A stretch of 64,000 bases of DNA from Kurthia senegalensis (GTDB lineage: Bacteria; Bacillota; Bacilli; Bacillales_A; Planococcaceae), in contig NZ_HE611064.1 of the NCBI RefSeq assembly GCF_000285595.1, positions 57,341 to 121,340 of the forward strand. The letters are read 5' to 3'. Below the pieces are notes generated by a model. It was not told the DNA's origin. It worked only from the letters and a program-made list of their open reading frames with translations, and did no database searches. Position numbers and translations under genes: made by a program. Position 1 is the first letter of the stretch. Each line of letters opens with the position of its first letter. Shown piece after piece: positions 18,665 to 26,001 of the stretch.

Positions 18665-19697
18665 ATTTATAGTCTACTTTATAATCTTCCGAAGTAATCC
18701 AGTTTAATTTACGTTCGAAGATTTTTAAGAATGTTAAGTTGAGTATGATTGGTAGTACAATAAATAAGGCTAATGTAACGATGACATTATAAGAAGTCCA
18801 ACCTTCTAGCGATAAGTATTTTAACGGTCCGACAAAGCCAGCTAAACCAAAACCAGCTGAATAAGGATCCCCTATAATTTTAAATACGCCTGCAAGTGCA
18901 CCGAGTATAGCAGCTGTTAAAATAGCTGGAAACGCAATTTTTGGTTTCATAAAGAAATTACGCATTTGTATTTTAGCAGAAGCAACATGAGCTAAAGCGG
19001 TTCCTAAGTTGTTTGCACGGTAAGAAGCAATCGCCATCCCTACACCTGAAGCACAAACGCCTAAGTTCGCTGCACCTGCGCCGATGCCTGAAAGCATAAT
19101 CACCGTCGCAACCCCAATTGTTGAAATAGGAGAAAGAATTAAAATAGAGAAGATCATCGCAATAAGTGCACCCATTAAAATCGGTTGTAATTCCGTTACA
19201 TATTCAATTCCGACACCTACATAATCCGCTCCTTCTTTTACGTAAGGAAGAATGGCCATCCCGATAAAACCAGGGATAAACATTGATAGTGCTGGCATCG
19301 CAAGAAGCGTCCAGTCTTTTAGCTTCGTTCCTAAGAACATTACGAATCCAGTTGCTAGACCTGCTGTAATCCCGATGTTAATAACAACACCAATGCCTGC
19401 CATTTTCATTCCTTCATCTGTAAAGGAGACGACACCAGAACCGACCATCGTCGCTAATCCAATTGAACACATTTGAATAGGTGTTAGTTTAAATTGAATA
19501 CCGACCATAACCCCGATAACAAGAGGGAGGCAACTCATCGCTAAAATCGAAATATTTAATATAGTAGATAGTAAAGGTACATTCGGATAATGTGCAATTA
19601 CTAATTTTAAAATCTCTCCAACGAGTGCATTTGGAATTAAACAAACGACAATTCCAAGACTCATACCTGTTAGTAGCTTACTAAAAAAATCTTTCAT
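18663..19697 (-). CDS. PTS transporter subunit IIC-like membrane protein
   Basis: Polytopic membrane protein of 344 residues with about ten hydrophobic segments, matching the PTS_EIIC_2 type of stand-alone sugar-permease-like proteins. Glycine-rich segments such as LSGIGAGAANLGVCASGVGM near residue 210 are typical. No EIIA or EIIB domain is fused or adjacent, so a phosphotransfer role is uncertain. The start is the ATG at 19697 after AAAGGAG, with a near-consensus promoter at 19760-19788. A TATGTA-N6-TACATA repeat lies about 100 bases upstream of that promoter and also occurs upstream of dctA. Confidence 0.7.
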   Translation of the reverse strand: MKDFFSKLLTGMSLGIVVCLIPNALVGEILKLVIAHYPNVPLLSTILNISILAMSCLPLVIGVMVGIQFKLTPIQMCSIGLATMVGSGVVSFTDEGMKMAGIGVVINIGITAGLATGFVMFLGTKLKDWTLLAMPALSMFIPGFIGMAILPYVKEGADYVGVGIEYVTELQPILMGALIAMIFSILILSPISTIGVATVIMLSGIGAGAANLGVCASGVGMAIASYRANNLGTALAHVASAKIQMRNFFMKPKIAFPAILTAAILGALAGVFKIIGDPYSAGFGLAGFVGPLKYLSLEGWTSYNVIVTLALFIVLPIILNLTFLKIFERKLNWITSEDYKVDYK

Positions 19698-19759
19698 CTA
19701 ATCATTCTCCTTTGACGATACCGTTTAGCAGTAAAGTTGCGTTGTTTTTAAGTGTTTTT

Positions 19760-19788
19760 AGTATAGGAATTTTTTAATTATCCGTCAA
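19760..19788 (-). promoter_or_regulatory. promoter of the PTS IIC-like gene
   Basis: On the minus strand TTGACG (19788-19783) and TATACT (19765-19760) with a 17-base spacer, 63 bases before the start codon. Confidence 0.75.
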
Positions 19789-19886
19789 TATCGAATTTTC
19801 TGAAAAATTAGTTATGAAAACATAAGTGAGCTAAATTGTGTTTTTTGTAGATAATATATTCAGAATTAACAGAATATATTTTATAA

Positions 19887-19904
19887 TATGTAATATATTA
19901 CATA
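19887..19904. promoter_or_regulatory. inverted repeat TATGTA-N6-TACATA, candidate operator
   Basis: An 18-base perfect palindrome, TATGTAATATATTACATA, in the 430-base gap between the PTS IIC-like gene and dctA. The same half-sites with the same 6-base spacing lie upstream of dctA at 21455-21472. The rest of the gap is AT-rich and shows only the PTS promoter and the dctA terminator. Confidence 0.45.
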
Positions 19905-20064
19905 GGGATATAAAAGCTTCACATTCTAAAAACAGTAGAAAAATGCTTGGAAATAAAGGTTTTAATCGATTTGAAAAATAATTGTATATTGTATTTTACA
20001 TATTTTTTAAAGTTCGCGTCATAATACGTGTACTATGTATCTTCATTAGAAGTTAATTAATCAA

Positions 20065-20103
20065 AAAAGACCGCTATGATTTAAAGTCATAACGGTCTTT
20101 TCG
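20065..20103 (-). terminator. terminator of dctA
   Basis: Stem AAAAGACCG-TATGA / TCATA-CGGTCTTTT with a 7-base loop and one unpaired pair of bases, followed on the minus strand by T-rich sequence. Confidence 0.8.
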
Positions 20104-20127
20104 ATAAAACGAATGTTTTGTACGTAT

Positions 20128-21414
20128 TTATTTAGAATGATGTTTCATGTTTCGTTCTTCCGCGAGCTCTTGAAGTAATAACTCGTGCTGTTTCGGATCG
20201 TATTCATTTTCCCATTTAGCAACGATTACTGTAGCAGCAGAATTTCCGATAATATTTGTGATGGCACGTGCTTCAGACATGAAGCGGTCTACACCGATTA
20301 AAAGAGCAATTCCTTCTACTGGAATCATCGGGAATGCTGCGAGTGTTGCAGCGAGTGTAATAAACCCTGAACCTGTCACCCCTGCAGCTCCTTTAGATGT
20401 CACCATTAAAATTAACAATAAATAAACTTGTTGCCAAAGTGATAATTGAACGTCATACACTTGAGCGATAAACATCGCTGCCATTGATAAGTAAATAGCT
20501 GTTCCGTCTAAATTAAAGGAATAGCCTGTTGGAACGACTAAACCAACGACTTGTTTAGAACAACCAAAGCGTTCTAATTTTTTCATAATGAGTGGTAATG
20601 CCGATTCAGATGAAGACGTTCCTAATACGATTAATAATTCATCTTTTAAATACACTAAAAATTTGAATATGTTAACATTTGCAAAGTATTTTAAAACGAG
20701 TCCTAAAATAACGATGACGAATAATGCCATTGTAATGTATACACAAAGCATTAAAGCGCCTAAATTAATAAGAGATTTCATACCGAAGTTCCCAATCGTA
20801 AATGCCATCGCTCCAAAAGCAGCGATAGGAGAGAAGCGCATGACCATCCCTACAATTTTAAAGAAAATTTGAGAAGTTTGTTCACACAGTGTAATGATTG
20901 GTTTTACAGGTTCGCCAATAGAAGCGGCAGCTAATCCGAAAAATACAGCACAAACGAGAACAGGAAGTAGTTCACCATTTGCTAAAGAACCGAAAAAGTT
21001 TTCAGGTAATATGTTCATAATAAATGCTTGAATGGAATTATCTTGTTCTGAAGCGGCTTTCGTATATTGACTAATATCGCCACCTGCAATTTTAGACGTG
21101 TCAACGCCTTTCCCAGGTTGGATAATATGTACGACGATAAATCCAATAGCAAGAGCAATCGTTGACATGACTTCAAAGTAAATCAACGCTTTCAAGCCGA
21201 TGGAGCCGACTTTTTTCATATCGCCCATACTACCAATACCAATAACGACTGTTAAGAAGATAATCGGTGCGATTAACATTTTAATAAGTTTAATGAAGAT
21301 ATCTGCAAGTATTTTAAGCTGTGCGCCGAACGTTGGGAATATTGCCCCCACAATAATCCCTAAGACGATAGCAACCAACACTTGTACGGTAAGATTTTTG
21401 AAATTTATTTTCAT
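20128..21414 (-). CDS. dctA: C4-dicarboxylate:cation symporter
   Basis: Dicarboxylate/amino acid:cation symporter, 428 residues, in the membrane. It probably imports succinate, fumarate and malate. Landmarks are GTSSSESALPLIMKKLE (serine-rich re-entrant loop, near residue 265), VVPTGYSFNLDGTAIYLS near 293, TSKGAAGVTGSGF near 340, and the last-helix GVDRFMSEARAITNIIGNSAAT near 375. The NxDGT and GxDRFMSEAR motifs fit DctA more than glutamate carriers. A sensor set for dicarboxylates, dctB-dctS-dctR, lies 3.5 kb to the right, as in B. subtilis, which supports the substrate. An inverted repeat upstream is a candidate operator. Confidence 0.92.
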   Translation of the reverse strand: MKINFKNLTVQVLVAIVLGIIVGAIFPTFGAQLKILADIFIKLIKMLIAPIIFLTVVIGIGSMGDMKKVGSIGLKALIYFEVMSTIALAIGFIVVHIIQPGKGVDTSKIAGGDISQYTKAASEQDNSIQAFIMNILPENFFGSLANGELLPVLVCAVFFGLAAASIGEPVKPIITLCEQTSQIFFKIVGMVMRFSPIAAFGAMAFTIGNFGMKSLINLGALMLCVYITMALFVIVILGLVLKYFANVNIFKFLVYLKDELLIVLGTSSSESALPLIMKKLERFGCSKQVVGLVVPTGYSFNLDGTAIYLSMAAMFIAQVYDVQLSLWQQVYLLLILMVTSKGAAGVTGSGFITLAATLAAFPMIPVEGIALLIGVDRFMSEARAITNIIGNSAATVIVAKWENEYDPKQHELLLQELAEERNMKHHSK

Positions 21415-21452
21415 TTTTCCAAACCCCTTTGTCTTGTTTGTAAAACGCTTAC

Positions 21453-21474
21453 ATTATGTAATTTAGTACATAAT
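21453..21474. promoter_or_regulatory. inverted repeat ATTATGTA-N6-TACATAAT upstream of dctA
   Basis: Perfect 8-bp arms with a 6-base spacer, about 40 bases before the dctA start. It shares the TATGTA-N6-TACATA core with the repeat at 19887-19904. It is a plausible DctR or other regulator site; no binding evidence exists in the sequence itself. Confidence 0.5.
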
Positions 21475-21619
21475 CAAAGTATTTGGAATATTGTGTTCAT
21501 AATGTTTATTTTGGTCTTTTTGGTCTTTTTTATTTAAATGGATTTTCATTCATTTTTTTAAGGGGATATGTTACATTGAAATGGGCGATACCCTTGTCAT
21601 AAGGCAGGGGGGTGAGAAG

Positions 21620-21778
21620 ATGTTCGAAACCTTTTGCATTGCTGTTATGTTGTATTACGTACCATTGATTTTAAAAAGAGTTCATTTTGAAATATCGCGA
21701 GATGAACACGGAAAAGTTCGACGTACGTTTAGCTATAATGCCCGTGCAAAAGAAAAAGACTCCAATTCAGATGAATAG
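21620..21778 (+). CDS. small hypothetical protein with one membrane segment, 52 residues
   Basis: Starts at the ATG at 21620 directly after an unusually strong GGGGGGTGAG, which rejects the earlier in-frame ATG at 21581. Residues 1-19 (MFETFCIAVMLYYVPLIL) are hydrophobic and the rest is strongly charged. A hairpin AGACTCC/GGAGTCT spans the stop codon. A structured RNA and a strong terminator follow. The short hydrophobic head, very strong ribosome binding site and structured 3' region resemble type I toxin or small membrane peptide genes, but I cannot assign it to a known family. Confidence 0.55.
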   Translation: MFETFCIAVMLYYVPLILKRVHFEISRDEHGKVRRTFSYNARAKEKDSNSDE

Positions 21779-21933
21779 GAGTCTAAGTCAAAACATCAGT
21801 TAAACCGTCGGGAAACGGTGTGACTAAGCAACGGTTATTCAATCACTTATGATCAAAGTAATCCGTTTGTCCGAGTCGTAATCGGATCTGGATAAGTCGC
21901 CTAGAAGAAGATGTTCGCGCATCTTCTTTTTTT
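21779..21933 (+). ncRNA. structured RNA region ending in a terminator, unknown class
   Basis: About 155 bases with no reading frame but several stems, such as CCGT-CGGGAA-ACGG and nested ATCC/GGAT with TCCG/CGGA near 21870-21895. They are closed by a strong terminator (AGAAGATG / CATCTTCT with loop TTCGCG and a T run). It is either the structured 3' end of the small-protein mRNA or a separate small RNA. I do not recognise a known riboswitch class. Confidence 0.4.
21906..21933 (+). terminator. rho-independent terminator
   Basis: Stem AGAAGATG / CATCTTCT, loop TTCGCG, then seven T. Confidence 0.88.
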
Positions 21934-22014
21934 AATCTTAACATCATTTAAATGGAAATTCAACGAAACGATTCCTCGCTCATTTAGAACGGTATGATTC
22001 GCTGTTATACAATA

Positions 22015-22044
22015 AAAAAGAATCGCTACATAGCGATTCTTTTT
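22015..22044 (-). terminator. terminator of phaP
   Basis: Stem AAAAAGAATCGCTA / TAGCGATTCTTTTT with a CA loop, immediately after the phaP stop on the minus strand. Confidence 0.85.
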
Positions 22045-22046
22045 AC

Positions 22047-22559
22047 TTATTTTGCTGCAGGTGCTTGAGGAAGTTTCGTTAATAATGATTTTTGATCTTC
22101 TTTTAATTTTGCAGTTAATTGTTCAATATTTTTCAATGCTTTATCACGTTCAGCTTTTTGAGCTTTTACAGAAGCGGCTACTGTTTTATCCCATTCTGTT
22201 TGCGCTTTTTCAATGTATTCTGAAGCGATTTTTGTCGGTTTCGCAGTTAGTTCTTGTGTTTGTTGTGTTACTTGTTTTAATGTCGTAAACCAAGTTGAAA
22301 GTTGTTCTGTTTGTGCTGGAGTCGCAACTGATTCAAAGCTTGTTAACAATTGATTTTGCCATTGTTGTAATGCCTCATTTGTTTTCACTTCAGCAGCTTT
22401 AAATGTATTTAACGCTGTATTGAATGTCGTTTTTTGAGCATTTAATGCTTCAATCGTACGTTTTTCAATATCCTCTTGTACCGTATTAATTGTTTTAACG
22501 CTGTTTAACCAGTTGTCCCAAATTAAATCTACACTTTTCGTTAATAGTTCGTTTGCCAT
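22047..22559 (-). CDS. phaP: phasin, polyhydroxyalkanoate granule protein
   Basis: PhaP coats PHA granules in Bacillales. The 170-residue protein is almost wholly helical and hydrophilic, with the SVDLIWDNWLNSVKTINTVQ start typical of this group, many Gln/Lys/Ala heptad-like stretches, and a short AP-rich tail. The start is the ATG at 22559 after GGGAGGA; the longer frame to 22613 would run into the phaQ end. It lies 54 bases downstream of phaQ on the same strand and diverges from phaR-phaC, the standard pha layout. PhaQ probably represses this operon until granules form. Confidence 0.9.
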   Translation of the reverse strand: MANELLTKSVDLIWDNWLNSVKTINTVQEDIEKRTIEALNAQKTTFNTALNTFKAAEVKTNEALQQWQNQLLTSFESVATPAQTEQLSTWFTTLKQVTQQTQELTAKPTKIASEYIEKAQTEWDKTVAASVKAQKAERDKALKNIEQLTAKLKEDQKSLLTKLPQAPAAK

Positions 22560-22613
22560 ATGAATGTTCCTCCCTGAAAATAATGTTTTTTTGCGGGGAG
22601 TCTTGGCTGTCAT

Positions 22614-23021
22614 TTATTCTTTGGTGTCGTCCGCTGAATCCGTTTCTTCCTCTTTCCTAGATAAAATAGAAGGTGTGAAAAGAAACGGGTTGTACAATTT
22701 AAAGAAATTTGTAATCAACTTTTGATATTCGTCAAAAGAGCCTGCCCAAATGTCCAAATACTGTTGACCTTCTTCTGTTATAGCATATACACGTTTTGCT
22801 GGACCGTTTTCATCTGTATTCCATTCTGATGTAACGAGTTCGTCTTTTTCAAGTTGTCTTAAAATCCGATAAAAATTCCCTCGATCAAGAGAATCGATTC
22901 CGAATGACGTCAGCTTCTCCATCAATTCATATCCATACGCGTTAAAATCTCTTAAGTGCAGTAAAATTACAGGCACTAGAAAATTTTTAGGTGCGCCAGT
23001 TTTTGGTTTTTTGGTAGACAT
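22614..23021 (-). CDS. phaQ: PHA-responsive transcriptional repressor, PadR family
   Basis: PhaQ, a PadR-like winged-helix protein of 135 residues. The winged helix runs from LLHLRDFNAYGYELMEKL through DRGNFYRILRQLEKDELV to RVYAITEEGQQYL. In Bacillus megaterium PhaQ represses its own operon with phaP and is released by PHA. The ATG at 23021 follows AGAGGTG with good spacing, so I reject the upstream start at 23039. A near-consensus promoter lies upstream at 23055-23083, with the palindrome ACTTATAAGT over the expected transcript start, a likely autoregulatory site. Confidence 0.9.
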   Translation of the reverse strand: MSTKKPKTGAPKNFLVPVILLHLRDFNAYGYELMEKLTSFGIDSLDRGNFYRILRQLEKDELVTSEWNTDENGPAKRVYAITEEGQQYLDIWAGSFDEYQKLITNFFKLYNPFLFTPSILSRKEEETDSADDTKE

Positions 23022-23042
23022 ATGATCACCTCTCTTCAAATT

Positions 23043-23052
23043 ACTTATAAGT
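23043..23052. promoter_or_regulatory. palindrome ACTTATAAGT, candidate PhaQ operator
   Basis: A 10-base perfect palindrome located just after the phaQ -10 box, where a repressor would block initiation. The size and position suit a PadR-type protein. The assignment to PhaQ is inference. Confidence 0.4.
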
Positions 23053-23054
23053 GT

Positions 23055-23083
23055 AATTTACATCTATATGATTTTTTTGTCAA
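23055..23083 (-). promoter_or_regulatory. promoter of phaQ-phaP
   Basis: Consensus TTGACA (23083-23078) and TAAATT (23060-23055) with a 17-base spacer, minus strand. Confidence 0.75.
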
Positions 23084-23186
23084 CTGAAAGATTTTAGATA
23101 ATTTATTCAGTAAAAAATAATTGAAAAAAATACATTATGTGGTAAAGTTGGAATTGTACTACGACAGATTGATAGGAGGAATTCAA

Positions 23187-23699
23187 TTGGCAAATCAAAC
23201 TTCTTTCGATGCTTTTTCCGTTTGGAAAGATTTATACAACCAGACAGAATCAGCATTTCGTGATTCAATTCAATCCACTCTTGAACAACCTGCCTTTGCA
23301 GAAAGTTTAGGAAATATTCAAAAACAGTACTTACAATATCAAGGTGTCGTTAACGGCATGACAGAGTCTTATTTAAAAACACTGAATATTCCGACGCGTG
23401 ATGAAATAGCGAGTCTCGCAAAACTTGTTATTAATACGGAATCTAAAATAATTGATTTAGAAGATCAATTAGAACATATCGGTGACCGCAGTGAAAATAA
23501 CGCAAAAGAAATTAAGCTTTTAAAGTCATCTGTCGGGAAACTAGACAAAAAACTTGATACGATCATTGAGTTACTTTCTAAACAACCGAATGAAACAATT
23601 CAAAAAGCAACTGTGGTCAATGCAGCTACACCCCAAAAAACAGCAACGAAGACACAATCAACTACGACTGTAAAACCATCTTCACAAGCAAAAAAATAA
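23187..23699 (+). CDS. phaR: class IV PHA synthase subunit PhaR
   Basis: PhaR, the small obligatory partner of class IV PHA synthase PhaC. The protein has 170 residues with an SFDAFSVWKDLYNQTESAFRD head, long amphipathic helices, a coiled-coil centre (KIIDLEDQLEHIGDRSEN, then LKSSVGKLDKKLDTI), and a Thr/Lys/Gln-rich disordered tail. It starts at the TTG at 23187 after AGGAGGAATTC; the ATG at 23121 is far from any such site. phaC follows 36 bases later. There is no phaB reductase gene between phaR and phaC, unlike the B. megaterium operon. Confidence 0.9.
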   Translation: MANQTSFDAFSVWKDLYNQTESAFRDSIQSTLEQPAFAESLGNIQKQYLQYQGVVNGMTESYLKTLNIPTRDEIASLAKLVINTESKIIDLEDQLEHIGDRSENNAKEIKLLKSSVGKLDKKLDTIIELLSKQPNETIQKATVVNAATPQKTATKTQSTTTVKPSSQAKK

Positions 23700-23735
23700 A
23701 AATAGACGATTTTTAATCTAATGGAGGTTTTTGTT

Positions 23736-24845
23736 GTGACAAACGGAGTAAAGACACCCCCAGGTTTCGAAGAGTGGCTACAATCATTTAAAATTCCAGA
23801 AGAAGGCTTTTTAAAAGAAAATGTTGATAAATTTACACGTTTTCAAGAAGTAATGACGACAGATGCCGAACCACAAGTAGGTCAAACACCGAAAGAAACA
23901 ATTTGGACGAAAAATAAAGCATCTCTTTATCATTACGCACCAGCGAAAAAGAAAACAAATCAAGTACCGATTTTATTCGTTTATGCGCTTATTAATAAAG
24001 CGTATATTCTGGATTTATATCCGGGGAATAGTCTTATTGAGTACTTAACAGATCAAGGACACGACGTTTACCTACTTGATTGGGGTGTAGCAGGTTACGA
24101 AGATCGTCATATGAAACTAGACGATTACATTTTAGATTACTTACCGCATGCAGCGAAAAAAGTATTGCGTCATTCAGGTGCGAAAGAGCTTACGCTATAT
24201 GGTTACTGCATGGGTGGAACGATGACGGCTATTTTTGCTGCTCTGTATGCGAAGCTTTTGCCAATCCGAAATGTCGTATTAATGACATCGCCAATTGATT
24301 TTTCAGAAGCGGGATTATATACGAAGTGGCTTAATAAAGAGACGTTCCAATTAGATAAGTTAGTTGACGTACTCGGAAATATTCCATTTGAGATGATTGA
24401 TTACGGAAATAAATTATTGAGTCCTATTTCAAATTCAATGGGAACGTACATTAATTTAGCAAGCCGTATTGATAATGACCAAGCTGTCCTTAATTGGAAA
24501 TTGATGCAAACGTGGCTCAATGATGGGGTTCCTTTCCCGGGAGAGTCATATCGTCAATGGATTCGAGACTTTTATCAAGATAATAAATTAATTAATGATG
24601 AATTGACGGTACGAGGGCAAGACGTTCGCCTGCAGCATATTACAGCGAATTTACTTAACATTTGTGCTATGCGTGACAATATCGTGATGCCACATCAAAT
24701 CCAAGCATTGAATGAAAAAGTATCGAGTAAAAATAAAACATTACATGAAGTACCGACTGGTCACGTATCGGTATGTACGGGGCGTTACGCGCAAAAAGAG
24801 ATTTATCCATACGTTAGTGAATGGTTGCATAACAATTCTAAATAA
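23736..24845 (+). CDS. phaC: class IV poly(3-hydroxyalkanoate) synthase subunit PhaC
   Basis: PhaC polymerises 3-hydroxyacyl-CoA to polyester storage granules. It is an alpha/beta hydrolase of 369 residues, the usual class III/IV size. The catalytic Cys sits in the lipase-like box GYCMGGT near residue 151, the Asp in CAMRDNIVMPHQ near 310, and the His in PTGHVSVC near 340. The start is GTG 23736, 8 bases after GGAGG; the in-frame ATG at 23721 overlaps that site. It forms an operon with phaR and ends at a bidirectional terminator. Confidence 0.95.
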   Translation: MTNGVKTPPGFEEWLQSFKIPEEGFLKENVDKFTRFQEVMTTDAEPQVGQTPKETIWTKNKASLYHYAPAKKKTNQVPILFVYALINKAYILDLYPGNSLIEYLTDQGHDVYLLDWGVAGYEDRHMKLDDYILDYLPHAAKKVLRHSGAKELTLYGYCMGGTMTAIFAALYAKLLPIRNVVLMTSPIDFSEAGLYTKWLNKETFQLDKLVDVLGNIPFEMIDYGNKLLSPISNSMGTYINLASRIDNDQAVLNWKLMQTWLNDGVPFPGESYRQWIRDFYQDNKLINDELTVRGQDVRLQHITANLLNICAMRDNIVMPHQIQALNEKVSSKNKTLHEVPTGHVSVCTGRYAQKEIYPYVSEWLHNNSK

Positions 24846-24846
24846 T

Positions 24847-24880
24847 AAAAAACAGGAGTCGCTAAGCGATTCCTGTTTTT
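24847..24880. terminator. bidirectional terminator between phaC and dctB
   Basis: Stem AAAAACAGGA-TCGC / GCGA-TCCTGTTTTT with a TAA loop, between convergent genes. Confidence 0.85.
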
Positions 24881-25914
24881 TATTTCGTTATTCGTTGAAT
24901 TTGTTGTAAAAGATCCGTCTGATGTTGTTTTTTAAACGTGTCGTATAAAGGGATAAACGTTCGTTTCCATTCTTCCTTCTCTTTCTCCGATAAAGTGACA
25001 ATTGTCGTACCGTACTGTTTCATCGCTTTCAAATCCGCTTCATTCATCGCTTGCGCATTTTTCTCATTCCACTGTGAAGCTTCATTCATCGCATTTGTGA
25101 TGACCTGTTGATTCGTTTCCGATAAACTTTCCCAAAATGATTCATTCATTAAAACACCGTATCCGAGAATCCCATGATTAGATAATGTAATATACGGTTC
25201 TTTTTTGTAAAAGCTTTTCGAAAAAATATTCGAGAGCGTATTTTCTTGTACGTCTATTTTCTCTTCATCAATCTTTTTGTTCACTTCATCAAAAGAAATC
25301 GCATTCGTACGTGCCCCTAAAAGCATTCCTTGTTGAAGTAAAATGTTGCTATTCATCGTTCGCATAGAGCGCCCTTTAAAATCGGATACGTGTCGTATGC
25401 TTCGCTCGTTTGAAATCATTTGTTTGAAACCATTTTGCCAAAAGCCTAAGCCATGTAAGCCTTCTTCTTTTGTTTTCGATAGGAGTTCCTTGCCAATCGC
25501 ACTGTTTAAAATAGATTGTACTTGTTGTTCATCTTTAAATAAGAAAGGAAGGTCAAGTACTTCCCAAGAAGGGACAACGGTCGAAATTTTAGAATAAGTA
25601 GGGGCAATCATTTGAATTTGATTTGTTTTTAATGCATCCATTTCCGTTTCATCATTGTATAACATACCATTCGGATACAATTCAACACGGATTTTGCCAT
25701 TCGATTTTGATTCGACTTGTTTTTTAAAATAAAGAGCTGTTCGTCCTTTTGGGGTGTTTTCAGCGACGACGTGACTGAAGCGGATTGTAACAATCTCATT
25801 AAGTCCAACTTGCTCAGCATCGTATGCTGTTTGTTGTTTCGTAAAATTAGGGTATGCGATTAGTCCAATAACGAGACATAAAATAATACCAGCTGATCCG
25901 ATGTACATACGCAT
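24880..25914 (-). CDS. dctB: TRAP-type dicarboxylate-binding protein, sensor accessory
   Basis: Extracellular substrate-binding protein of the DctP/TRAP family, 344 residues. It has an N-terminal signal or anchor (MRMYIGSAGIILCLVIGLI), RFSHVVAENTPKG near residue 50, and the mid-domain motif GRSMRTMNS near 185 with the carboxylate-binding Arg. No TRAP membrane genes are nearby. It diverges from dctS-dctR, as in B. subtilis, where DctB helps the sensor see succinate, fumarate or malate. The ATG at 25914 lies 8 bases after AAGGAG; the GTG at 25923 overlaps that site. Confidence 0.85.
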   Translation of the reverse strand: MRMYIGSAGIILCLVIGLIAYPNFTKQQTAYDAEQVGLNEIVTIRFSHVVAENTPKGRTALYFKKQVESKSNGKIRVELYPNGMLYNDETEMDALKTNQIQMIAPTYSKISTVVPSWEVLDLPFLFKDEQQVQSILNSAIGKELLSKTKEEGLHGLGFWQNGFKQMISNERSIRHVSDFKGRSMRTMNSNILLQQGMLLGARTNAISFDEVNKKIDEEKIDVQENTLSNIFSKSFYKKEPYITLSNHGILGYGVLMNESFWESLSETNQQVITNAMNEASQWNEKNAQAMNEADLKAMKQYGTTIVTLSEKEKEEWKRTFIPLYDTFKKQHQTDLLQQIQRITK

Positions 25915-26001
25915 ATAGTTCACTCCTTACACTTTCAAGTTTCCCTATTTTAACACGGTATTCATGATAAAATGATACTAGTTTATAAAGGGGATGTCAT
26001 C

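Noticed and set aside
21439-21453. TGTAAAACGCTTACA upstream of dctA as a CcpA cre site
   Set aside because: It is one base too long for the cre consensus in either direction, so I kept it out of the feature list despite perfect 5-base ends.
21779-21900. c-di-GMP-I riboswitch
   Set aside because: Only one helix and a few bases resemble the class; the second conserved half with its GGTAGC/GGTTACC pattern is missing, and it lies after a gene, not before one.
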